A stretch of DNA of 53,933 nt from Glaciihabitans sp. GTDB taxonomy: Bacteria > Actinomycetota > Actinomycetes > Actinomycetales > Microbacteriaceae. Where the stretch lies: the NCBI GenBank assembly GCA_025465535.1, contig JAODMY010000023.1, positions 1 to 53,933 of the forward strand, given 5' to 3'. The notes beneath the pieces were generated by a model, which was not told the DNA's origin, searched no databases, and saw only the letters and a program-made list of their open reading frames with translations. This document shows positions 48,030-53,933 of this stretch, piece by piece; within the stretch, counting starts at the first letter, position 1; every line of letters begins with the position of its first letter. The position numbers were made by a program, and so were the translations under genes.

Positions 48030-48458
48030 GAGCCGGGCCACGCGGCCATCGTGATAGCGCTCGGTCTGGTGACCGCCTTCGCCCCGAAGCTGGAAACACT
48101 CATCGCCCGGTGCTGCGGCAGTGCCTGCGAGTCGCCCGGGCGATGAGGTGTTCTGCATCCAGCATCCACCCGACGGGCCACAATTTCAATCTTTTTTGTC
48201 TGAGGAAGACTCCCTTCGATGCCGGCACACGGTGGGCAAGCGCACGCTCCGCCCCCAAACGGGTTTGACCAACTCTGGGGGTAGCAGCAAATTCACGGGA
48301 ACGGCATGCTGAGTATCACGCAGTTCTTGGGGGAGAAACTGTTGTAGCGATTCGTCGCTTGAAGTGGGCCGGCGCGGGGGTGCGCCGGCCCGCATCTTCA
48401 CCTAAGGCAGTCTCGAGCGAGGCCGTCCCTCCTGCACACACTGTCTGAGGGGTGAACC
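48030..48458. other. 430-base hairpin-rich gap, candidate noncoding RNA or leader
   Basis: No convincing gene. Hairpins: 48095-48110 with 48136-48152 (16 bp, one bulge); CCCCC at about 48252 with GGGGG at 48277-48281; CAGCA 48285-48289 with TGCTG 48306-48310; CAGTT with AACTG around 48321-48341; AGCGA-TTCG-TCGCT at 48346-48359; and GGGCCGGCGC 48366-48375 with GCGCCGGCCC 48382-48391. Several G-runs are in loops. The first is probably the HelD terminator; the rest lie before the NERD gene. Confidence 0.5.
48366..48391 (+). terminator. Perfect 10-bp GC hairpin ahead of the NERD gene
   Basis: Arms 48366-48375 and 48382-48391 with a 6-base loop; no T-run. It lies 67 bases upstream of the NERD start and could be a terminator or an attenuator of it. 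Confidence 0.5.
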
Positions 48459-49277
48459 ATGTCCGCGAGCCATTTGATCCGTGGTCGGGTTCCCGGCGAG
48501 TCGATCATGAGCGAGATCGTGATGCTGCAGCGCAGCCAGCCACGCCGATCCGGCCTTGCGAAGTTCTTCGGGGTCAATCCGCTCGCGCCGACCCACCGTG
48601 CGCTCTACAGCTCCGCGCTCGGTGAGCTACTCGTCGGCGACTCGCTCGATAACATCGGGCCGGAGTGGGACGTGCTTCACGTGGTGCCGGTGGACGACCG
48701 ATCCCCGCAAATCGATCACCTCGTGATCGGACCTCCCGGCGTCTTCACGCTGTGGACGAAGAACTTCCCCGGCCAGGAGATCGTCGTCGACGGTGAAAGC
48801 CTGCTGGTCGGCGGACATCCGGTAACGGATATCGCGGATGCCCGTCGCCAGGCGTCGAGCGCGGCCGAACTGTTGAGCGCCGCGACCGGCTCGGGTTCCG
48901 AGGTCGAGATCGCGGTCGAAGTCGAAGCCATCATCGTGGTGGTCAATCCGAAGAGACTCGTTATCCGCAAACAGCCGGCAGGGCTCATGGTGGTCTCCTC
49001 GAAGCAGCTGCTGCGCTGGCTGACGAAATTGGATCGTCGGCTCGACGGAGCGGAGGTCGCGTATATTTCGGATGTCTCCGACCGCGAGTCGACCTGGCAT
49101 TCGCCGCCCGAACCGGTGCAGGACACCCAGCAACTGCATCGCGATTTCGCCGTGCTCCGCGAAGCAGTCTCGAACGCGTCGCTCGTGCGGTTGGCGTGGG
49201 GAGCTCTCGCGTTCACCGTCGTCGCGGGGGGCGCTTGGACCGCCGCCGCCATGGTCGTTGCGCACCTGATTCAGTAG
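48459..49277 (+). CDS. NERD-domain membrane-anchored protein
   Basis: 272 residues. NERD (nuclease-related domain) at about 40-160: SSALGELLVGDSLDNIGPEW, then VLHVVPVD, QIDHLVIGPPGVFTLWTKNF, which holds the Asp of the restriction-endonuclease-like core (IDHLVI) and a Lys near TKNF. A single C-terminal TM (LAWGALAFTVVAGGAWTAAAM) would anchor it. The N-terminal 35 residues are basic. NERD proteins are of unknown biochemical function, and nuclease activity is only inferred. GAGGGG before ATG 48459 supports the start; ATG 48507 is an alternative. Confidence 0.82.
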   Translation: MSASHLIRGRVPGESIMSEIVMLQRSQPRRSGLAKFFGVNPLAPTHRALYSSALGELLVGDSLDNIGPEWDVLHVVPVDDRSPQIDHLVIGPPGVFTLWTKNFPGQEIVVDGESLLVGGHPVTDIADARRQASSAAELLSAATGSGSEVEIAVEVEAIIVVVNPKRLVIRKQPAGLMVVSSKQLLRWLTKLDRRLDGAEVAYISDVSDRESTWHSPPEPVQDTQQLHRDFAVLREAVSNASLVRLAWGALAFTVVAGGAWTAAAMVVAHLIQ

Positions 49278-49334
49278 GCGCCGCGGCACCGAACGGGGGC
49301 TACCGCTGTTCACGAACTGCTCAGCCACCTGGTG

Positions 49335-49349
49335 CACAATTACCGGATG
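49335..49349 (+). promoter_or_regulatory. Probable leaderless -10 of the aldo/keto reductase
   Basis: CACAAT (49335-49340), 6 bases, then ATG 49347; A2 and T6 fit, T1 does not. Confidence 0.5.
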
Positions 49350-50177
49350 GCAATCCCCTCTCTTCCCCTCAACGACGGAAACGAACTGCCGGCCATCGGT
49401 CTCGGAACCTACGGCCTTCGTGGCGATGCAGGCACGGCATCCATTGTCTCTGCCCTCGATGCCGGGTATCGGTTGCTGGATACGGCGCTCAACTACCAGA
49501 ATGAGCGCGAGGTGGGCGATGCCGTGCGTGCTTCCGATGTGCCGCGGAGTGACATCGTCGTCACAAGCAAACTGCCTGGCCGCTTTCACGGCTACGACGA
49601 GACGCTTGCGGGCTTCGAGGAGACTCGCGCGAACCTCGGGCTCGAGTACGTCGACCTGTACCTCATCCACTGGCCGCTGCCGCGCGTGAACAAGTACATC
49701 GACAGCTGGCGCGCGATGATCCGGCTGCAGGAGGAGGGCGCGATCCGCTCGATCGGCGTCAGCAACTTCACCCAGGAGAACATCACGCGACTGCTCGCCG
49801 AGACGGGTGTCGTGCCGGCGGTCAATCAGATCGAGCTGCATCCGCGCTTCCCGCAGAGGGTGATGCGGCAGTTTGACGCCGGCCACAGCATCGTCACCGA
49901 GAGCTGGAGCCCGCTGGGCGATCGGGATTCGCTGCTCGCCGAGCCCGTCATCGGCGAGATTGCCGCCGCCCATTCGGTCACGCCGACCCAGGCCGTCCTG
50001 CGCTGGCACATTCAGCTCGGTACGCTGCCGATTCCGAAGTCAGGTAATCCCGAGCGCCAGCGTGAGAACATCGACGTGTTCGGGTTCGAATTGACGGATG
50101 CCGAAGTGGCGTCGATCTCGGCCCTCGAGTCGGATCGACTCTGGGACGGGAACCCGGACACGCACGAGGAATTCTAG
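49347..50177 (+). CDS. Aldo/keto reductase
   Basis: 276-residue NADPH-dependent oxidoreductase of the AKR fold. Catalytic tetrad visible: D45 and Y50 in LLDTALNYQ, K75 in VTSKLPG, H108 in LYLIHWP. The cofactor end reads IPKSGNPERQRENIDVF with the family's KS and R residues. Closest in pattern to 2,5-diketo-D-gluconate/methylglyoxal reductases (AKR5-like). ATG 49347 preferred to GTG 49332 because of the hexamer spacing. A dienelactone-hydrolase gene follows 15 bases on. Confidence 0.93.
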   Translation: MAIPSLPLNDGNELPAIGLGTYGLRGDAGTASIVSALDAGYRLLDTALNYQNEREVGDAVRASDVPRSDIVVTSKLPGRFHGYDETLAGFEETRANLGLEYVDLYLIHWPLPRVNKYIDSWRAMIRLQEEGAIRSIGVSNFTQENITRLLAETGVVPAVNQIELHPRFPQRVMRQFDAGHSIVTESWSPLGDRDSLLAEPVIGEIAAAHSVTPTQAVLRWHIQLGTLPIPKSGNPERQRENIDVFGFELTDAEVASISALESDRLWDGNPDTHEEF

Positions 50178-50192
50178 GCAACAGGAGCACAC

Positions 50193-50951
50193 ATGGGCAG
50201 CATGATCAGCGTCGAGATCGACGGCGGAACCATCCCGGCATATCGCGTCGAGCCGACGGGCGAGCTGCGTGGCGCACTCATCGTCATTCATGAGATTTGG
50301 GGACTCGTCGACCACATCAAGACCGTGGCCGACCGCTTCGCTGCCGAGGGCTACCTCGTGATCGCCCCGGACATCCTGAGCCACGGCGGCGTTACGCCCG
50401 AGGTCGGACTTGAGATCAACCGCTTGATGTTCTCCGGCACGGAAGAGGAGCGTGCCACCGCGCAGCCGCTCATGCGCGAGAAGATGGCGCCCGTTCGCTC
50501 GCCAGAGTACGGAGCCTGGGCTGTCGCCGCGCTGAAGAAGGTCGTCGACTACATCGAGGAGCAGCCGGATGTGGATGGGCGCATCGGAGTTCTCGGATTC
50601 TGCTTCGGGGGCACCTACTCGTTCGCGCTCGCGGCGGCGGACCGTCGCATCCGTTCGTCCGTCCCGTTCTATGGACAGCCGCCGGAGACATCCGATCTCG
50701 CCCGCATCGAGTGCCCGGTGATGGCGCTCTACGGGGAGACCGACGAGAACCTCATCAAGACCCTGCCCGATGTCACGCAGCGCATGCATGATGCGGGGGT
50801 CGACTTCGTCACGCACGTTTACGAGGGAGCGGGCCACGCGTTCTTCAACGACACCAACTCGGTCATGTACCGACCCGAGGTCGCTGCGGATGCCTGGAAC
50901 CGCACGATGGAGTTTCTGCGCGGTACGGTTGCGCCGAGCACGATCAGGTAG
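50193..50951 (+). CDS. Dienelactone hydrolase family alpha/beta-hydrolase
   Basis: 252 residues. Catalytic triad C137 (GFCFGG), D184 (YGETDEN) and H215 (GAGHAFFND), with E36 in HEIWGL, which in dienelactone hydrolase holds the Cys in its inactive form. The substrate here is unknown; no other ring-cleavage genes are near, so it is not evidence of chloroaromatic degradation. AGGAG 7 bases ahead of ATG 50193. Likely co-transcribed with the aldo/keto reductase. Converges with marP. Confidence 0.92.
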   Translation: MGSMISVEIDGGTIPAYRVEPTGELRGALIVIHEIWGLVDHIKTVADRFAAEGYLVIAPDILSHGGVTPEVGLEINRLMFSGTEEERATAQPLMREKMAPVRSPEYGAWAVAALKKVVDYIEEQPDVDGRIGVLGFCFGGTYSFALAAADRRIRSSVPFYGQPPETSDLARIECPVMALYGETDENLIKTLPDVTQRMHDAGVDFVTHVYEGAGHAFFNDTNSVMYRPEVAADAWNRTMEFLRGTVAPSTIR

Positions 50952-51005
50952 CTGCGTGCTACAGCCTTCAACAGCACAGCTGGATCCTGCTGGCTGGAAG
51001 AGAAT

Positions 51006-52193
51006 CTAGCCGCGGGTGCACCGGCCGGACGACACCGGTGTGTTCAGCTGGCCCGCCTTGTCGGCGACGGGTGCGACGCTTTTCATCGTGATCGCGTAAC
51101 CGACATTCTTGGTCGTCGCGCCCTTGGCGAAGACGACACCGACGACGACGCCTTTCGTGGTGAGCATCGGCCCGCCTGAGTCGCCCTCCTGCACGTCCGC
51201 AGCCAGGCTGTAGACCTCGCGCGGCGACTGGGAGGTGTCATAAATGTTGGAAACGTTGATGGTTCCGACCCGGTTGACACCGTCGGGAATCGAGACGAAG
51301 GGCCCGCCGTACGGGTAGCCGTCCGAGACGGTGTTGGTGCCGGTCGTGACCGTCGCTCCGAGCGGCAGCGGGTTCAGGTTGAGTCCAGGAACGGAGAGGA
51401 CCGCGAGGTCGCCGACCGGATCGAAGTAGACGACCGTGCTCTGCAGCGCGGCCCCCCCGCGCACCTCGACGACGGGATTCGCCACCCCAGCAACGACGTG
51501 CGCATTGGTGATTACGCGGTCCTGGCTGACGACGAAGCCGGATCCGGACTGGCTCTGGCCGCAGGCATAGGCGTTGCCCGTGATCCGCACGACCGATTTC
51601 GCGGCCGCGCTGAGGGTCGGCGTATCGGTTGCGACGTTGGGGATCACCGTGGATCCGCCTCCGGCTCCGAACGCCTCGGCAATCTGCGGCAGGCTCTGGT
51701 CGACGGTTGCCGAGCGTACCTGGGCCAGGAACGACTGCACGGGTACCGGCGTGACCGAGTTGATTGCGCGCAACACCGTTGAGGATGCAATGGCCTGCGA
51801 GATGGCCGGCATCCCGAGCCCACTGATGCTGATCGAGAGCATCGAGACAACCAGCGCCGCGACGATGGTCGTCACGATTGCGCCGAGTCCACGATCGATC
51901 CGTCGCAGGCCCCGGCCCTTCATCATCTTTTGGATCGCAATGCCCGCGGCGGCGCCCGCCCAGTATCCGCCGATGACGAGGACAAGCACGGCCCCGAGGA
52001 TCGCGCCGGTTCGGAGCGTTGGGTCCTGGACGGCCGCCGTGACAAGCGGTACGAGAATGATCGCGCCGATCGCCCCGAGGACGACACCGGCGATTCCGCA
52101 GAGGCTCCGCACCATGCCGATCTGGTATCCGTAGATCAGGTATGCGACCAGTAGAGCGATGAGGAAGAGGTCGAGTATGACCGATCCGAGCAT
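51006..52193 (-). CDS. marP: MarP-like membrane serine protease (CvpA plus trypsin-like)
   Basis: 395 residues. The N-terminal CvpA-like domain has four hydrophobic segments (LFLIALLVAYLIYGY onward); then a periplasmic chymotrypsin-like protease with His in TNAHVV, Asp in DPVGDLAVL and Ser in EGDSGGPM, the intact triad. Two further Cys (ACGQSQ and the C-terminal GRCTRG) may form the disulfide known to control Mycobacterium MarP, a protease needed for acid and oxidative resistance. ATG 52193 with AAGGAGA 6 bases upstream. Lone gene. Confidence 0.92.
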   Translation of the reverse strand: MLGSVILDLFLIALLVAYLIYGYQIGMVRSLCGIAGVVLGAIGAIILVPLVTAAVQDPTLRTGAILGAVLVLVIGGYWAGAAAGIAIQKMMKGRGLRRIDRGLGAIVTTIVAALVVSMLSISISGLGMPAISQAIASSTVLRAINSVTPVPVQSFLAQVRSATVDQSLPQIAEAFGAGGGSTVIPNVATDTPTLSAAAKSVVRITGNAYACGQSQSGSGFVVSQDRVITNAHVVAGVANPVVEVRGGAALQSTVVYFDPVGDLAVLSVPGLNLNPLPLGATVTTGTNTVSDGYPYGGPFVSIPDGVNRVGTINVSNIYDTSQSPREVYSLAADVQEGDSGGPMLTTKGVVVGVVFAKGATTKNVGYAITMKSVAPVADKAGQLNTPVSSGRCTRG

Positions 52194-52285
52194 CCGATCT
52201 CCTTGGCTGTTCCGGCGCTGATGCGCACTTAGAACCCTACGTTGTCGGCGCGGGGGACTGCATGGGAATTAGCTCAGCGGAAATT

Positions 52286-53680
52286 TCAGACCGTCACCAG
52301 GGTCGCGCGGGTGCGACCGACGGGCATCCATTCGCTTGGACCATCAAGGTAGGAGTGCAGCCGCAGCATGGGTTTGCCATTCGTCATCGCAATATCGAAG
52401 GCACCAGCGTGCAGGGCATGGTGGTGCGCGGGACACAGGAGTACCCCGTTTCCAATGTCGGTTTCGCCGTCTCGCGACCATGGTTTGACGTGATGGGCGT
52501 GACACCAGGACGGCGGCGCCGTGCAACCGGGGCCGACGCATCCGCCGTCCCGCACCGCAAGCGCTCGTCGCTGGGCGGCGGTGAAGTATCGCTCCAATCG
52601 ACCCTCGTAGAGCGGTTCGCCCGCGTTGCCGAGCAATACCCTCCGGAATCCGGAGTCGCACGCCATCTCCTGGATCACTGAGGCGGGAAGGGGCTCGTTC
52701 GAGTCGTCCAGCCAGCCGATGCCTGCGCCGCTCTCGAGGTTATCCAGGGTGATGATGGCGGTGACCGCTCCGGTGGTGCGCATGTTGGCCGGGCCATCGT
52801 GCGTGACGCGGACGCCGGCCTCGAGCACCCCGAGCAGAATGTCGTACTGCTTGTGTTCTCGGGAGCGAAGGTCACGCGCGACCGCGATGATTTCACTGTC
52901 GACAGCCAGCACTGTTTCCGTGCCGCGCGCGATGTCTTCCTCGCTCATGAAGCGTGGCACGGCACCGGGGACGGTCGAATCCGCCAGCGCCGCCTTGATG
53001 AGCGCGGCTCCGAGCTGGGGCGCCTTGATGTGGATGTCGGTAATCCCGTTGCGCTCTCGGCCGATGGAGACCCCTCGACGCTGGAGCGTCTCCTCGTAGC
53101 GCGGCTCTGCGCCGTCGGGGTCGAGCTGTTCGCGCCAGACTCTGGCGGCATCCGCGACGAGGTCGGCACTCTCGGTTCGCGCGGTTTTCACCAGCGAGCG
53201 CTCGGCCGCATCAATTCGCTGGGGCGTCGCCTCGCTGCCAAGGCGAGCCTGCTTCAGGCACTGGATAATCGCGGTGGCAGAATCGAGGCCGAGTGAGCCA
53301 TCGATCATCGCGCGGGCGACGTGTGGATGTGGCGCCGGCATGCGCTCGCCGGTCATCGTCTGCTCCGGTCGGATTGCGATTCCCAGCCGGATGCGTCGCG
53401 CCGCCTCGGATTGCGATACGCGCGTGCGCATCTCAATGAGGTGAACGGGCTTGCGATGACCGTGTCGCATTGACAGGCCAGCACTCCCGAACTCGAATCG
53501 GGAACGTGCATCCACCTCGGCCGCGACCTGCGTGCGCGCCGTATCGGCGAGCCGCCCCGCCGCCTCCGTCGCGACCAACAACCCCGTTACCTCTTCGTCG
53601 CTGAGGCAGGCGTGATCGACGCGCGCGACATCGCGGAGCAGCGTTGTTGCCTGCGTCAACTTGTCGAATAAATCGATCAT
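52286..53680 (-). CDS. DUF222/HNH endonuclease protein (13E12 type)
   Basis: 464 residues from ATG 53680 (GTG 53686 would add two). N-terminal DUF222 helical region; C-terminal HNH domain CVGPGCTAPPSWCHAHHVKP and GVLLCPAHHHALHAG with Cys and His zinc and metal positions of an HNH nuclease. These 13E12-type genes are multicopy in actinobacteria and often called mobile or repeat-family ORFs, though their role is unknown. CAGAGT lies 6 bases before ATG 53680. No inverted ends or direct repeats mark a mobile element here. Confidence 0.88.
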   Translation of the reverse strand: MIDLFDKLTQATTLLRDVARVDHACLSDEEVTGLLVATEAAGRLADTARTQVAAEVDARSRFEFGSAGLSMRHGHRKPVHLIEMRTRVSQSEAARRIRLGIAIRPEQTMTGERMPAPHPHVARAMIDGSLGLDSATAIIQCLKQARLGSEATPQRIDAAERSLVKTARTESADLVADAARVWREQLDPDGAEPRYEETLQRRGVSIGRERNGITDIHIKAPQLGAALIKAALADSTVPGAVPRFMSEEDIARGTETVLAVDSEIIAVARDLRSREHKQYDILLGVLEAGVRVTHDGPANMRTTGAVTAIITLDNLESGAGIGWLDDSNEPLPASVIQEMACDSGFRRVLLGNAGEPLYEGRLERYFTAAQRRALAVRDGGCVGPGCTAPPSWCHAHHVKPWSRDGETDIGNGVLLCPAHHHALHAGAFDIAMTNGKPMLRLHSYLDGPSEWMPVGRTRATLVTV

Positions 53681-53814
53681 GAACACACTCTGGCACGGGG
53701 CACTGACATTCGATATGTGCTGGTCAGAAGTGGTTTATAAGATTCTGAAGTTACTGCCTGTGGAGGAGTAGATGCCGCAGGAATCGTGCCAGAGGCCACC
53801 CCGAGAAACACCGC

Positions 53815-53933
53815 CTACCCTCGCGGATACCGCCGCCGCTCGACCGCTGCGGCCCGCTCGGCCGCGAGCCGTTCATCCAGCGCGAGTGCCTGCGCGGGCG
53901 TCGGCGCCGTACCGCCGAGGCGCCGGGGCTGCC
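53815..53933 (-). CDS. Partial hypothetical gene, 3' end only
   Basis: Minus-strand frame entering from the window edge and ending with TAG at 53815: 38 residues, Arg/Ala-rich, ending VERRRYPRG, with an amphipathic ALALDERLAAERAAA helix and GC-rich third positions, as in a real C-terminus. It cannot be identified. An overlapping plus-strand frame (ATG 53772 with GGAGGAG ahead) is also open to the edge but has weaker codon bias. Confidence 0.45.
   Translation of the reverse strand, partial: QPRRLGGTAPTPAQALALDERLAAERAAAVERRRYPRG

Noticed and set aside
48121-48312. Small 63-codon ORF in the gap before the NERD gene
   Set aside because: It runs through hairpin arms and a T-rich stretch, has no Shine-Dalgarno or leaderless hexamer and no coding bias.
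48250-48350. c-di-AMP (ydaO-type) riboswitch or 6C RNA
   Set aside because: G-rich (or on the other strand C-rich) loops are suggestive, but I could not align the conserved core by eye and the downstream NERD gene is not a usual target.
52286-53680. Mobile element or homing endonuclease around the HNH gene
   Set aside because: No terminal inverted repeats, target duplications, integrase or interrupted host gene are visible; DUF222/HNH genes are ordinary residents of actinobacterial genomes.

Overview
The window is chromosomal DNA of a high-GC actinobacterium, most likely of the family Microbacteriaceae. This rests on GC-rich third codon positions, the actinobacterial form of infB, DUF2510 proteins, a MarP-like protease, a DUF222/HNH protein of the 13E12 type, a HelD-type RNA polymerase motor, a stand-alone maltokinase and an Ada-AlkA fusion. 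I see no tRNA, rRNA, CRISPR array, insertion sequence or prophage. The species cannot be fixed from the sequence alone.

Layout. 1-10.5 kb: the translation/RNA block infB-rbfA ... truB-(two membrane proteins)-ribF, interrupted between rbfA and truB by about 5 kb carrying a YciI-like protein, MutY, a uridine-kinase-like P-loop kinase, a ketopantoate reductase and a divergent MFS pump/TetR pair. 10.5-20.8 kb: an MFS permease, a ROK sugar kinase, an SRPBCC protein, a deoxyribose operon (deoC plus one complete and one catalytically dead aldehyde dehydrogenase), an SGNH hydrolase, an M20 peptidase and a FAD-Rieske oxidoreductase. 20.8-32.2 kb: a SNF2 helicase translationally coupled to a Stealth phosphotransferase behind a structured leader, a metallophosphoesterase, a DksA-like protein, maltokinase, an aminodeoxychorismate-lyase-like enzyme and two DUF2510 membrane proteins. 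32.2-42.2 kb: phosphate transporter, aspartase, the NHEJ pair LigD (in two overlapping genes) and Ku, a BrkB-family protein and Ada-AlkA. 42.2-53.9 kb: a GlcD-like oxidase, a shrunken quinone-oxidoreductase-like gene, HelD, a NERD protein preceded by a 430-base hairpin-rich gap, an aldo/keto reductase, a dienelactone hydrolase, MarP and a DUF222/HNH protein.

Three sequence-level patterns stand out. (i) Fourteen genes have a TANNNT hexamer ending exactly 6 bases before an ATG or GTG start, which is the geometry of leaderless transcription. In one divergent pair (mutY/uridine kinase) the two hexamers share their TA dinucleotide, and in two others the upstream gene's TAA stop is the first part of the next gene's hexamer. 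(ii) Short tandem repeats, mostly of 15 bp, have grown at the 3' ends of genes at convergent junctions, copying the stop-codon region of one of the flanking genes; similar 15- or 18-bp in-frame duplications occur inside several proteins. (iii) Several gene pairs are coupled through 4-base ATGA/GTGA overlaps, including a LigD that would otherwise be one protein and an aldehyde dehydrogenase pair that resembles a split ALDH16.

All functions are assigned by reading motifs; no database search was possible.
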